DNA of 64,000 nucleotides from Cupriavidus basilensis (GCF_000832305.1 NZ_CP010537.1:3162001-3226000), one strand, 5' to 3'. Counted from the stretch's first letter, positions 9,783 through 19,133 are shown. A program made the numbers and translations. The notes: a model not told the origin generated them from the letters alone.

Positions 9783-11038
9783 CACACCCTCCTCATTTTC
9801 AGGATCTGGTAGAGCATCCATGCCGCCGCGACCGCCAGGCCCGCCGTCATCGACCAGGCAATGCCCTGCGCACCCCAGTAACGGGTGGCGGGCGGCACCG
9901 TGGCCAGCAATACGCAGACCTGGAGCACCGAGGCATGCGTGGCGGCCTTGGGAATGCCCACGGCGCGCAGGTAGGCGACCAGCACCGCGATCAGCCCGCC
10001 GATCGCCATGTTGATGGTGAAGATGCGGAACAACGGCACCGCGCCGAGCCAGGCCGGCCCCAGCACCAGCAGGAACAGCGGCTGCGCCACCAGCCGCAGC
10101 GCCACCACCACGATCGCCAGCCCCAGGCCGCCGATCACCACGAAGCGGCGCAGCAGCACCGCGTCGGAGCCATCCTGCTTGCGGAAACGGGCGGCAAAGG
10201 TGGGAAACAGGTACTGCGAGATCGCGATGCCGGCGTCGGCGAGCAGCATCTGCGCGAACTTGGACGACATCTGGTAGGCGCCCAGCTGCGCCGGGCCGAG
10301 CAGCTTGCCGACAATGACCTTGTCGAACTGGTTGAGCAACAGGTTGACCACGCTGCCCGCCCAGATCCAGCGGCTGAAACCCACGTAGTGGCCAATGCCG
10401 GCCCACTTGAAGCGCAGGGGCGGCCGGGGGCGCATGCTCAGCCAGGTGAGCGCGGTCTTGACGGATTCGCCCGCGAGCAGCCCGATCAGGATGGACATGG
10501 CGCCCGCGCCCGCGAAGGCGCACGCCAGGCTGACGCCGCAGTCGGTGACGGCGGCCGCCACCTCGATCCCGGCAATATGCTGGAAGCCCCGGTCCCGCGT
10601 CACCACAAAATAGGCCGGCGAGGCCAGGCCGCGGATCAGCGGCAAGGCGGCGGCCAGCTGCAGCAACAGCAAGGAGCCCGCGAGGTGGAACTGCGCCTCC
10701 AGCAGCGGCGCCAGCGCGATGAGCAGCAATGCCACCCCTGCGCCGCGGCACGTCAGCGCGGTCCAGAGCGCACTAAGCTGGTCGGGAGTAGGCGTTTGCT
10801 TGTCCTGCACCACCGCCTGGGGCAAGCCGGTATCGCTGAGCGCCTCGGCAATCGCCACGGCCAGCAGCGCCACGGCGGCGACTCCGACCGCGGACGGGCC
10901 GAGAATGCGCCCGACCATGAGGAACTTGATCGCCACCAGCCCCCGCACCAGCACCTGCTGCCCCAGCACCCACGCGGCCGAACTGGCATGCAGGCCGGTC
11001 AGCGGCATAAAGAAGGCATTCCTCAGCGATCTGGCCAT
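9782..11038 (-). CDS. Oligosaccharide flippase (Wzx/PST-type polysaccharide transporter)
   Basis: Multi-pass inner-membrane protein of 418 aa that likely flips undecaprenyl-PP-linked repeat units to the periplasm. The sequence is almost entirely hydrophobic helices, about 12, broken by short charged loops. The early segment GQQVLVRGLVAIKFLMVGRILGPSAVG (quoted in two parts: GQQVLVRGLVAIKF and LMVGRILGPSAVG) is typical of polysaccharide_synt family members. The start at 11038 (MARSLRNAFF) is chosen because upstream in-frame codons as far as 11206 are arginine- and proline-rich and look non-coding. The stop overlaps the start of the glycosyltransferase. A rightward glycosyltransferase gene begins 319 bases away, so the promoters are divergent. 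Confidence 0.87.
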   Translation of the reverse strand: MARSLRNAFFMPLTGLHASSAAWVLGQQVLVRGLVAIKFLMVGRILGPSAVGVAAVALLAVAIAEALSDTGLPQAVVQDKQTPTPDQLSALWTALTCRGAGVALLLIALAPLLEAQFHLAGSLLLLQLAAALPLIRGLASPAYFVVTRDRGFQHIAGIEVAAAVTDCGVSLACAFAGAGAMSILIGLLAGESVKTALTWLSMRPRPPLRFKWAGIGHYVGFSRWIWAGSVVNLLLNQFDKVIVGKLLGPAQLGAYQMSSKFAQMLLADAGIAISQYLFPTFAARFRKQDGSDAVLLRRFVVIGGLGLAIVVVALRLVAQPLFLLVLGPAWLGAVPLFRIFTINMAIGGLIAVLVAYLRAVGIPKAATHASVLQVCVLLATVPPATRYWGAQGIAWSMTAGLAVAAAWMLYQILKMRRV

Positions 11039-11356
11039 ATTGCCCCACCATGGGTTGCGCGCCGATGGCAGGCACCGGTGCGGCCAGCACGGGTATCCGT
11101 GCCGGCCCGGCCGGCGCCGCGCGCCAGCCGTGAAGCACAACTTACCGTAGGCGCGGCGACAGGAATCGCCATCGCCTAGCGTTAATCCGTCACTTGCGCA
11201 CAGCACCCGGGTGAAGCTTGCGCAATCGGGCCTCGCCCGCCTTTATCCGCCAAGCCGGCCCGCAAATTGGCGGCCAGCGCCAAGACGGCGGTGCTAGTGT
11301 GGCAACATCCGCAACCCGCCGCACACCGGGCTCGCCCCACCGTGCCTGGAGACGCG

Positions 11357-12580
11357 ATGTCCGAGCCGACCGCACTGATCATCGAGCACGATTTCACCGG
11401 CCACCGCTGGCGCTACGTCGAATGGGCGGTGCAGGCCTACACGGAAGCCGGCTACCACTGCATGGTGGTCACCGACCCCTGCAACCGGGCACATCCGCTC
11501 GCCCAGCGCATGCTGGCCGCGCAGGATTCCGCCGCCGGCATCGTCGCTAGCATCGTCTTCACGCAGCCACCGCCCGCGGTGGGCAGCGGCCTCGGCAAGC
11601 TCAGCTATGTGCGCTTCTGGCGCACCTTCCGCCATGCCTTCCGGGTTGCCGCCGGCCTGCGCGACATCTCGCTGGTGCTGGTGCCCTATGCCGACTACTT
11701 CCTCTATGTGCTCCCGCTGCTTGGTTCGCCATTCGCCAAGGTGCCATGGGTGGGCATTACGATGCGCGCAAGCTTCCATCACAGCAAGGTGGGCGTGAAG
11801 TCGCCGCACCAGCCGCTGGTGAACGCGGTCAAGACGTGGCTGTTCCGGCGCGCCGTCGAGTCCGGCGGCATGAAGACGCTGCTGTCGATCGACCCGACCT
11901 TGCCGCAGTGGTATCCGCGCGGCAACGGCCGCACCGCCCTCGCCTACCTGGCCGATCCCTGTCCCGACGCGCTCCCGGCCGATCCCGCCGCCGCCAGGCA
12001 ACGGCTGGGGCTGAGGCTGGGCCAAGGCCCGGGGGGCGCGGGGCATGGCGCCGGCACCTACCTGCTGGTGTACGGCGCGCTCACGCAACGCAAGGGCATC
12101 TGCGAGCTGGTCACCGCGCTGGCCGGCCACCCACGCGCCCCCACGCTGGTGGTGGCCGGCCAGCAAGACCCGCAGACGCGCGCGTTCCTGCAGGCGGCCG
12201 CGTGCACGCTGTCGCCGCCGCCCGTGATCTTCGACCGCTTCATCACCAACGAGGAAGAGGCTGACCTGTTCTCCGCCTGCGACGCCGTCTGGCTCGGCTA
12301 CAAGGGCCACTACGGCATGAGCGGGGTACTGGTGCAGGCCTACCGCTTTGGCAAGCCCGTGATCGCTACCACCGACGGCCTGATCGGCTGGTTCTGCCAG
12401 GGGCAGGAACTCGGGCCGGTGCTGGAAGACCTGTCGGGCCCCGCCATCCAGCGCGCGCTGGACCAGTTGTCACGGCCCGTGGCGGCACCGGCGCCGCAAG
12501 CCGCATCCGCCAGGGCCCACCTGCTGGCCCGGCATACCTTGAGCGAATTCAAGCAAACCCTGCGCCGCGCGGCTGCCTGA
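11357..12580 (+). CDS. Glycosyltransferase (GT-B fold)
   Basis: 407-aa protein beginning MSEPTALIIEHDFTGHRWRY. The C-terminal half reads as a GT-B donor domain: LVYGALTQRKGICELVTAL, LVVAGQQDPQTRAFL, DLFSACDAVWLGYKGHYGMS and YRFGKPVIATTDG. This supports a cytosolic sugar transferase for exopolysaccharide assembly, while the donor and acceptor are unknown. The start is placed at 11357, after gcctggagacgcg. An earlier in-frame ATG at 11267 lies in sequence without coding character. It opens the rightward arm of the locus, divergent from the flippase gene and followed by two acyltransferase genes. Confidence 0.82.
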   Translation: MSEPTALIIEHDFTGHRWRYVEWAVQAYTEAGYHCMVVTDPCNRAHPLAQRMLAAQDSAAGIVASIVFTQPPPAVGSGLGKLSYVRFWRTFRHAFRVAAGLRDISLVLVPYADYFLYVLPLLGSPFAKVPWVGITMRASFHHSKVGVKSPHQPLVNAVKTWLFRRAVESGGMKTLLSIDPTLPQWYPRGNGRTALAYLADPCPDALPADPAAARQRLGLRLGQGPGGAGHGAGTYLLVYGALTQRKGICELVTALAGHPRAPTLVVAGQQDPQTRAFLQAAACTLSPPPVIFDRFITNEEEADLFSACDAVWLGYKGHYGMSGVLVQAYRFGKPVIATTDGLIGWFCQGQELGPVLEDLSGPAIQRALDQLSRPVAAPAPQAASARAHLLARHTLSEFKQTLRRAAA

Positions 12581-12750
12581 GGCCCGCGCCTGAGCGCGCG
12601 GCCATGCCGCGTTGCGCGCCCAGCGTAGTACGGAGCCGCCAAAACGCCCCTTGCGAAAGGCCAATCGCGCCAGATTGCCGGCCAGCCTCGTTTTCACGTT
12701 CGATAATTTTCCCGACAGGAACGTAATGAATGAATTCGCGTTCCTGCGAA

Positions 12751-12771
12751 TGCAGGATGCAGGATGCAGGA
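12751..12771 (+). repeat. Three perfect copies of a 7-bp tandem repeat (TGCAGGA)
   Basis: TGCAGGA is repeated at 12751, 12758 and 12765, with a partial fourth copy at 12772. It lies in the 271-base gap before the hexapeptide acyltransferase. It falls inside an in-frame extension that starts at ATG 12726 behind aggaacgta, so gain or loss of a unit would shift that longer frame. Confidence 0.75.
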
Positions 12772-12851
12772 TGCAATACGATGGACTCTTCCGCGCGGCG
12801 ATGCCCGGCATTGCCGAGAGCGCCGCGGGGCCACCCAGTGAGAGGCGGAAC

Positions 12852-13589
12852 ATGGATACCGAAGCTTATGCCGATTGTCTCGATGTGGTCGGCGATCCAC
12901 GCGGGGCAGGCCGTGACAGTAGCCGCGAGGCCAATCGTGAAGGCAACCGCGAAAGCAGCCGTGAAAGCAGCCGCGATGCAAGCCGGGACAGCACGCCAGG
13001 ACATCGCGTCATCGACCTCACCCGCGCCGGCAAGGGCAACTACGTGCGCCGGCGCAGCCTGCTGGTCGAGGCGGCGTGGTTCCTGGTCGAAGCCGGCATC
13101 ATCAACAACAAGCTGAATCCGTTCTCCGGGCTGCGCGTCGCCCTGCTGCGGCTGTTCGGTGCGCGCGTCGGCCAGCACTGCCGGCTGGTCCACCCGCTGC
13201 GCGTCAAGTCGCCCTGGAACCTGGAAGTGGGCGATGGCTGCTGGTTCGGCGTGGATGTGTGGATCTACAACCAGGCCAGCATCCGCATCGGCTCCAACGT
13301 CTGCATCTCGCAAGGCAGCTTCCTGACGGCGGGCTCGCACGACCTGGACAGCAACATGGACTTGCATGTCGCGCCGATCGTGATCGAGGACGGTGTGTGG
13401 ATCACGTCCAAGTGCGTCATCCAGAAAGGCATCACCATCGGCCGCTCGGCGGTGGTCACGCCGCTCTCGGTGGTGCATCACTCGCTCGAGGCCGAAGGCA
13501 TCTACGGCGGCAATCCGTGCCGGTTCATCCGCAAGCGATTCGACCCGCCTGGTCACGCCGCCATCACGACCCCGTCCGGCACCCTGTAA
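12852..13589 (+). CDS. Hexapeptide-repeat O-acetyltransferase (WcaF/MaaT-like)
   Basis: Left-handed beta-helix acyltransferase, 245 aa from this start. Likely O-acetylates an exopolysaccharide sugar with acetyl-CoA in the cytosol. Residues from about 55 show the WcaF pattern: NNKLNPFSGLRVALLRLFGA, GDGCWFGVDVWIYNQASIRI, then the hexapeptide run and the end GIYGGNPCRFIRKRF, close to the family consensus. Start choice is uncertain. ATG 12852 has gagaggcggaac before it; an in-frame ATG at 12726 has aggaacgta but would add 42 residues of non-coding-looking sequence over a 7-bp repeat. The N-terminal 45 residues include an odd charged low-complexity stretch (four-residue SRE/NRE repeats), absent from typical WcaF proteins. 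Confidence 0.85.
   Translation: MDTEAYADCLDVVGDPRGAGRDSSREANREGNRESSRESSRDASRDSTPGHRVIDLTRAGKGNYVRRRSLLVEAAWFLVEAGIINNKLNPFSGLRVALLRLFGARVGQHCRLVHPLRVKSPWNLEVGDGCWFGVDVWIYNQASIRIGSNVCISQGSFLTAGSHDLDSNMDLHVAPIVIEDGVWITSKCVIQKGITIGRSAVVTPLSVVHHSLEAEGIYGGNPCRFIRKRFDPPGHAAITTPSGTL
12910..12993 (+). repeat. Degenerate 12-bp repeats coding for a four-residue SRE/NRE motif
   Basis: Within the acyltransferase gene, about seven 12-base units of the form agc-cgc-gaa-agc encode SREA, NREG, NRES, SRES, SRDA, SRDS in series. The tract separates the start from the enzyme domain and is probably a disordered charged linker created by repeat expansion. Confidence 0.65.
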
Positions 13590-13703
13590 GAGGCCATTTC
13601 AAAAAGATTCTGGCGTCGTTGCGCGGCCTCGGCCGATCTAGTTGTACTGTCTGCGGCCGCGCGCCTGGCCAGAACCGCTTCGCTTCATTTTGAAACAGCC
13701 TCT
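13590..13703. repeat. 114-bp dispersed palindromic element
   Basis: The interval between two acyltransferase genes begins GAGGCCATTTCAAAAAGATT and ends with a segment whose complement begins GAGGCTGTTTCAAAATGAAG. The ends therefore pair as an imperfect inverted repeat around a GC-rich core containing GCGGCCGCGCGCC. A related half-element (complement orientation) occurs at 63763-63799. Two occurrences in 64 kb point to a dispersed intergenic repeat family, and it may also act as a terminator or processing hairpin between the two genes. Confidence 0.65.
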
Positions 13704-13715
13704 AAGGAGAACAGC

Positions 13716-14858
13716 ATGGACTACCAGGCAAGCCGCGACGTCAACCCGACCGGCCGGTCCATCGAACTCGATTTCGTTCGCGGGCTGGCCATCATTGCCG
13801 TGATGGGAATGCACTTCCACACGGTCAGCACCGGCAGCCAGTGGGTCGCCCTGATCGAGTATCCGCTCAAGAACTTCGGACGCGAAGGGGTCAACCTGTT
13901 CTTTACCCTGAGTGGCTTCCTGGTCGGGGGGCTGTTGCTGCGCCAGTACGCACACAGCGGCAGCGTGGATGCGCGGCGCTTTATCATCCGCCGCATCTTC
14001 AAGATCTGGCCCGCCTACTACGCGCTGATCCTGTTCCATGTGCTGGCCGGGCGCCACCCGACCAGCACCTTCCTGTACCAGAATCTCACGCACATGCAGA
14101 ACTACCTCGGCTCCTCCATTGCGCAGACCTGGAGCCTTGCCGTGGAAGAACACTTCTACCTGTTCCTGCCGGCGCTGGTGCTGCTGTTCGCCCGCCTGCG
14201 CGTGCGCGCCAACACCATCCTGTGGACCCTGGGCGCCCTGTGCGTGGTGGTGCTGGCCGCGCGCTGCGCCGCGGTCGCCAGTGGCGAGCTGGAAGCGGCA
14301 TCCGCCTACACGCAATATCGCATCGACAGCCTGCTCATCGGCGTCATGCTGGCCACGGTCTATTGGATGAAGCCGGAGCTGTACCGCCGCATCGCCGGGC
14401 AAAAGCTGCTGTTGCTGGCGGTGGTGGCAGGCACGGTCGTCTGGCTGGTATTCCTGCAACGCAACCTGATGCTCGAGGAGAGCATCGGCTACACCATCCA
14501 GGCCATCGGCTTTGCCGCGCTGATCGTGCTGGTGCTCGAATACTCCGGCGCAATACGTGGCGCCAGGCTCTACCGCGCGGTGGCATGGATCGGCGTGTAT
14601 TCCTACGGCATCTATCTGTGGCACTCCGTGGCGCTGGCCCCGGGCGACGTGTTCATTCGCAAGGCCAGCGCGTTCGGCCTCCCCGTCATGGTGGCCTGGG
14701 GACTTGCCCTTGCGCTGCAGTTTGCCGTTGCGATCATCGCCGGCTATGCCGCCACGCGTGCGATCGAGTTCCCCTTCCTGCGCATTCGCGATGCGCTGTT
14801 CCCGGCCCGCCGCCGCAGCACGCCTGCCGCACAGCCGGCCGAGCAGCACGCCGCGTGA
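13716..14858 (+). CDS. OafA/YrhL-type acyltransferase 3 family membrane protein
   Basis: Integral-membrane O-acyltransferase of 380 aa with about ten TM helices. It starts with the family N-terminus SIELDFVRGLAIIAVMGMHF, then GREGVNLFFTLSGFLVGGLL, RRFIIRRIFKIWPAYYALIL and QTWSLAVEEHFYLFLPALVL. The conserved Arg, the FFTLSGF motif and the SLAVEEHFY block are all present. It should transfer an acyl group (commonly acetyl) to the growing polysaccharide at the membrane. The ribosome site aaggagaacagc is clear. It is the last gene of the rightward arm and sits behind the hexapeptide acyltransferase, so two different O-acyl decorations are possible. Confidence 0.92.
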   Translation: MDYQASRDVNPTGRSIELDFVRGLAIIAVMGMHFHTVSTGSQWVALIEYPLKNFGREGVNLFFTLSGFLVGGLLLRQYAHSGSVDARRFIIRRIFKIWPAYYALILFHVLAGRHPTSTFLYQNLTHMQNYLGSSIAQTWSLAVEEHFYLFLPALVLLFARLRVRANTILWTLGALCVVVLAARCAAVASGELEAASAYTQYRIDSLLIGVMLATVYWMKPELYRRIAGQKLLLLAVVAGTVVWLVFLQRNLMLEESIGYTIQAIGFAALIVLVLEYSGAIRGARLYRAVAWIGVYSYGIYLWHSVALAPGDVFIRKASAFGLPVMVAWGLALALQFAVAIIAGYAATRAIEFPFLRIRDALFPARRRSTPAAQPAEQHAA

Positions 14859-15003
14859 GTTGACCCGACGCCGTCCCCGCGGGCGTAAGCCACGTGCCGC
14901 GCGGGACTCGATTTACCGACTGCCAACGCCCCGGACCATGGCCTTGCCCCGGGGGAGGAAGGACAGCAACCGGGCGGCAACAGAAGAATCAAGGTGAATC
15001 ACA

Positions 15004-15483
15004 GTGGCTAGATATACACAGTCCTTCAAGGAATGCGCCGTTGCGCGGATGCTGCCTCCCGAGAACGCCAGTGTTGCGCAAGTCTCCGCCGAGATGGGGA
15101 TATCGCCGGCGGCACTGGAGCGCTGGCGCGCGGTGGCCCTCGCCCCGCCTGCGGCCAACCCGCCCGGCGCCGGTGAGGCGCGCCTGGACGCCGTGCTTGC
15201 CACCGGCGCCATGGGCGAACTGCAGAAAACCGCCTGGTGCCGCGAAAATGCGATCGACCCGACCGAACTCGAATGCTGGCGCCAGAGCGCCGCGGCGGCG
15301 CTGGCGGACAACCGCGGCATTGGCGCGGTGCGCAGGCGGCATGAGCAGGATCAGAAACGGATTCGGGAGTTGGAGAGGGAGTTGAGGCGCAAGGAGCAGG
15401 CGCTGGCCGAAACCGCGACGTTGCTGGTACTGACCAAGAATGTGACTTCGTTGTTTGCTGCGCCTGAGGATAAAACCGGCTGA
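15004..15483 (+). CDS. Lone OrfA-like transposase / HTH protein (IS remnant)
   Basis: 159 aa, starting at GTG behind caaggtgaatcaca. The N-terminus MARYTQSFKECAVARMLPPE, followed by EMGISPAALERWRAVA, is a helix-turn-helix like those of IS3/IS911-type OrfA proteins. The end RKEQALAETATLLVLTKNVT matches their leucine-rich C-terminus. A second HTH-like unit (AWCRENAIDPTELECWR) follows the first. No OrfB with a DDE domain lies next to it and no terminal inverted repeats were found, so it is a remnant or a stand-alone relative. It marks the junction between the exopolysaccharide locus and the T6SS island. It converges on the island's last gene. Confidence 0.6.
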   Translation: MARYTQSFKECAVARMLPPENASVAQVSAEMGISPAALERWRAVALAPPAANPPGAGEARLDAVLATGAMGELQKTAWCRENAIDPTELECWRQSAAAALADNRGIGAVRRRHEQDQKRIRELERELRRKEQALAETATLLVLTKNVTSLFAAPEDKTG

Positions 15484-15520
15484 CATTGATCATTGATCGA
15501 ACAAAACCACGTTGGCCTTG

Positions 15521-15550
15521 TTTGCCTCTGTTTGCCTCTGTTTGCCCCCG
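15521..15550 (+). repeat. 10-bp tandem repeat (TTTGCCTCTG)
   Basis: Two perfect copies and a third degenerate copy (TTTGCCCCCG) lie between the convergent OrfA-like and TssM-like genes, a few bases from the TssM-like stop. Confidence 0.6.
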
Positions 15551-15557
15551 TCTATCC

Positions 15558-18500
15558 CTACCTGCGCGGGCCAGGCACGGCGCGGGCCGCCGCCTGCGGC
15601 TCCCGGCCCACGAAGATCCGCGTTGGCAGCACAAAGCCCCGCAGCGCCAGCATCTCCAGCGGCCCCTGCCCGACCTCGGTGCGCATCAGGTAGCGCACCG
15701 GATAGGTCACGTCCGCCGCAACGGGCGCCTGGGCGCTGCGCGCGGTCAGGCTGTCGGGATCTTCGGCGAAGGTCCGGCCGTGCGCATCGGCCTGGCGCTC
15801 GGCACCGGCCTTCGGCCCCTCCAGCGCTTCCTGCCCGTCCAGCTCTTCCGGCCTCGCCTGCCACGTCAGCTGGTAGTTCGCGCTATCCACCGGCTCGATG
15901 TGCGCCCGCTCCAGCATCCGCACCAGGCCCCAGCGGCCGCCGAACTCGTAGCTCTTGCTGGTGCCGGCGCGCTCGGTCTGCCACTGCAGCCGGGTGCCCG
16001 GGTCCTGCAGGGTCTTGCCCGGCCACGTCATCGCCTGCCACGTCTCGCGCTGGTTGTAGTAGTGCAGCGTCTGCCCATCGAGCGTCAGCAGCGTGTCGAT
16101 CAGGCCCGGGGTCGGGATCGGCCTGAACTCGAAGCGGTACTGCGGCTCGCCCTGCGCCAGCAGGTGCGCCGCCAGGCGCTGCAAGGTGTTGATCGCGTTG
16201 AGGAAGGCCGGATCGAAGGACTGCGCCTGCCCGCCGGCGGCTGCCGGCAGCCACTGATCGCCCTGCAGCTCGAGCACGCCCGCCAGCTGCGTGCCGAGGA
16301 AGGACCCGATCAAGCCGCTGTGCGGGCGCAGGAAGCGCGCCAGTTCAACCAGCGAGGCATCGTTGGCGGTGTCGGCAAACGGGTAACGTCCGGCAAAGGA
16401 GCGGCTCCACGTCATCGCAATGCTCTGGCGCCACGCGTCGTTCAGGCTCGCCTGCGCCGGTTGCAGCACCGTCTGCGTGGCCTGCGCGATGGGCCGCACG
16501 AACAGCGTCTCGCCCATGCCCGCCCACTGGCTGCCGAGGCTGGCCGCCATCAGCTGCGCATAGGCGTGGGTGTCGGCCAGCTCCGAGCCCTTGCCCTGGA
16601 ACAGCGCCTGCGCCATCTGGCGGGCCTGCGCATCGGCATCGGCGCTGTTGCCGACCTGCTGCAGGCGCAAGCGCAGTGCCGTCGCGCGGTCAAGGAACCG
16701 TTGCAGGCTCAGGTCACCGCTGGTGCCCGCGTTGGTGCCAGCGCTGGTGCCAGGCTGGCCCTGCGCCACCAGCCGCAGCACCGGGCCAAAGGCCGCGCCC
16801 AGCGGCCCTGCCGCGTCCGGCTTCGCCACCTCGGGCCCCGCCGGCTTCTTGCCCAGCAGATCCTGCGTCCTGGCCACCAGCGTGTCGGACAGCGAATCCT
16901 TCCGGGCGCCGGCCCCGCCCTGGTATTCGAGCGACTTCATCAGCGCGATCACCGGCGACTGGCGCGCATCGGCCATCAGCTTGAGCTGCGCGATCGCAGC
17001 CGGCAGGGTCGGCGCGGCCTCCCATTGCAGGCTGTTCATGAAGTCCTGCCAGCGCTCGGCGTAATCGGCGAAGTACTGCTCGGTCAGCGCCGCCTGCAGC
17101 GCCTCGGCCGAACGGCTCGCGGATGGCTGTGGCAGTGGCTTGCCGTCGGTCAGCACCCAGTCATTGGCGATCTCCGTGCGCCTGGCGGCCAGCTCGATCG
17201 CGGGCGCCACATAGCCCTCATAGGCCTGGCGGGTGAAGACCCCGGGCACGATGGCGGCGGCTCGCACCAGCCCCCGGGGATCGGTGCCGGCGGTCAGCGC
17301 CGCCAGGGTCTGGTCCGGATACTTGCTGCCAGCGCTCTCGCCAAAGGCCTGGATCACGCCCCGGTAGATGGTGTCCTCGGCATTGCGCTCCCCGATCACG
17401 GCCAGCAGCGTCTGGCGCGCGCCGGCGACCAGCTCAGGGCGCGGCTCGATGCGTCCGGCCGGGTTGGCCGGGTTGGACTTCAGGTGCGCCGCATAGAAGG
17501 TGAGCAAGCGCTCGGCAAGGTCCTGCCGCTCGCCCGGGGTGATCCGGGCATCGGTGGACCAGTGCCGCACCAGTTGCGGGGCCAGGAAGGCCGGCTCGGC
17601 GCGCTCGGGGTTGGCCAGCATCAGGTAGGTCTTGAGCGCCTGGTGGCCGCTCAGCGCCACCCGGTTGGTGGCCGCATCCAGCACCGTGGTGCGCAGTTGC
17701 GCGAGATCCACCAGCGACGCCTCCAGATCCCGCTGCACGGGCGCGACCAGCAACTCGCGGCTGGCCTGCGCGTAAGGCTTCCACAGCGCGGCGAGGACCG
17801 CCGGATCGCGATTCAGGCCAAAGCGGGTCGCGAGCGGCGTGTGATGCTGGGTGCGGTACTCGTAGCGCTCGATCTGCTGCTGCAAGGCGATGAGCGCGCG
17901 CAGGCGGGCGGCGGGGTTGGGGGCCGACTGGAAGTCGTCCACGGATTGCCGGGCGGCGTGCATGTCCCGGCTGTTCACCACGCCGGACACCAGCATGCCG
18001 GCGCTCCACAGGCCGATGGCCGTCAGGCCCACGATGGCGGACACCGTGACCGGGTGCCAGCCAACGCGCCGCCCCGGCCGGCGGCGGGCGGCTTCGCCCA
18101 GGTAGTGCCACAGCGGCAGGTCGATGCTGCTCTGCACGTCCGCGTCACCGGCGACCGGCCGGGGATACGGCGCAAAGACGATGCCGTCCACGGCGATGCG
18201 CCGGCGCTGCCGGCCCCCCGATCCGGCGATCCAGTCGGCGAGCGCCTTGCCGCGGGTGTCGAGCCGCTGGGACAGCTCTCCCATATAGCGATCGCGGTTG
18301 CCGTCCTTCAGTTGCACGACGAGGCGCTGCGCCAGCTGCTCGCGCAGCGTGCGCAGCGCGCCCTCGATGGCATCCGCGTCCGCCTGGCGCGGCAGCTCGC
18401 AACCGATGACCGGCATGAGGCCGTGGGCCACTGTTCTCGCCTGCGCCACATCCAGCAGGTAGACCGGGGCGGACCAGCGCAGCAAATCGGCGATGCGCGC

Positions 18501-19133
18501 CAGGCGCATTCCATCAGGATGGGCGCCGCGGCGCTGCGCCTGCAGATCCGTGGCACTGTCCGTTGTGAAAATCACCGCATCCACCGGACGGCGGCGGCGT
18601 AGTCGGTAGAGTTGCTTGAGCCAGTCGGCCTCCGGCCAGCCCTCCTTGCCGGTCTTGCTCCATAGCAACACCGCGTCAGGGGTGATCAGCCAGCCTTGTT
18701 CCGCCAGTTCGGGCAGGAGCCGGGCGATGGCCGCGTCGTCGCCGGTGAGGAGCAGCCAGGGCTGGCGGTAGCGCCAGCGCAGGCCGTGATGGATGTGGAG
18801 CGCGTCACGTATTGTGGCCAATTGCTCAGGACGCGCTGCCGGCCCGCCGTCCCCCGCCGTTGCCGCCTCGCTCCGCTTGCTGGCATCGTAGTTGGCGACC
18901 CACAGCCTGGCGCGCAGCAGCTGAATCTTTAGCGCCAACCATTCGTAATACCTGGCCAGCAGCAGCGACACAATGCACCCGATCGCCAAGGAAATCTCGA
19001 AGAGCTTGACTTGCTGCCGCGACAGCCCCTGCCCCGGCCCCTCGAACCAAACCGCGAGGCCGGCTGCGACAAAGAGGATCAATATCGCGATACAGAGATA
19101 GCGTGCTACTGGCTGTGGCTTGTATTCATTCAT
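15558..19133 (-). CDS. TssM/IcmF-family T6SS membrane protein, P-loop-less orphan paralogue
   Basis: 1191-aa relative of TssM, the inner-membrane/periplasm subunit of the type VI membrane complex. TM segments are at about residues 12-30 (YLCIAILILFVAAGLAVWF) and 43-60, with a third near 360 (VTVSAIVGLTAIGLWSAGML). A long periplasmic part follows. The C-terminal section WSRSFAGRYPFADTANDASL leading to ARFLRPHSGLIGSF is the IcmF C-terminal signature. The cytosolic part reads PWLLLTGDDAAIARLLPEL where typical TssM has a Walker A motif, so no GKT is present. The start at 19133 overlaps the upstream stop (ATGA). It is in a VgrG island without other core genes, so it may be an accessory loading factor rather than the main TssM. 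Confidence 0.85.
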   Translation of the reverse strand: MNEYKPQPVARYLCIAILILFVAAGLAVWFEGPGQGLSRQQVKLFEISLAIGCIVSLLLARYYEWLALKIQLLRARLWVANYDASKRSEAATAGDGGPAARPEQLATIRDALHIHHGLRWRYRQPWLLLTGDDAAIARLLPELAEQGWLITPDAVLLWSKTGKEGWPEADWLKQLYRLRRRRPVDAVIFTTDSATDLQAQRRGAHPDGMRLARIADLLRWSAPVYLLDVAQARTVAHGLMPVIGCELPRQADADAIEGALRTLREQLAQRLVVQLKDGNRDRYMGELSQRLDTRGKALADWIAGSGGRQRRRIAVDGIVFAPYPRPVAGDADVQSSIDLPLWHYLGEAARRRPGRRVGWHPVTVSAIVGLTAIGLWSAGMLVSGVVNSRDMHAARQSVDDFQSAPNPAARLRALIALQQQIERYEYRTQHHTPLATRFGLNRDPAVLAALWKPYAQASRELLVAPVQRDLEASLVDLAQLRTTVLDAATNRVALSGHQALKTYLMLANPERAEPAFLAPQLVRHWSTDARITPGERQDLAERLLTFYAAHLKSNPANPAGRIEPRPELVAGARQTLLAVIGERNAEDTIYRGVIQAFGESAGSKYPDQTLAALTAGTDPRGLVRAAAIVPGVFTRQAYEGYVAPAIELAARRTEIANDWVLTDGKPLPQPSASRSAEALQAALTEQYFADYAERWQDFMNSLQWEAAPTLPAAIAQLKLMADARQSPVIALMKSLEYQGGAGARKDSLSDTLVARTQDLLGKKPAGPEVAKPDAAGPLGAAFGPVLRLVAQGQPGTSAGTNAGTSGDLSLQRFLDRATALRLRLQQVGNSADADAQARQMAQALFQGKGSELADTHAYAQLMAASLGSQWAGMGETLFVRPIAQATQTVLQPAQASLNDAWRQSIAMTWSRSFAGRYPFADTANDASLVELARFLRPHSGLIGSFLGTQLAGVLELQGDQWLPAAAGGQAQSFDPAFLNAINTLQRLAAHLLAQGEPQYRFEFRPIPTPGLIDTLLTLDGQTLHYYNQRETWQAMTWPGKTLQDPGTRLQWQTERAGTSKSYEFGGRWGLVRMLERAHIEPVDSANYQLTWQARPEELDGQEALEGPKAGAERQADAHGRTFAEDPDSLTARSAQAPVAADVTYPVRYLMRTEVGQGPLEMLALRGFVLPTRIFVGREPQAAARAVPGPRR

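Noticed and set aside
15486..18602. 1038-codon plus-strand frame opposite the TssM-like gene
   Set aside because: Shadow frame; composition is arginine/leucine/glutamine-rich without motifs, and TssM signatures are on the minus strand.
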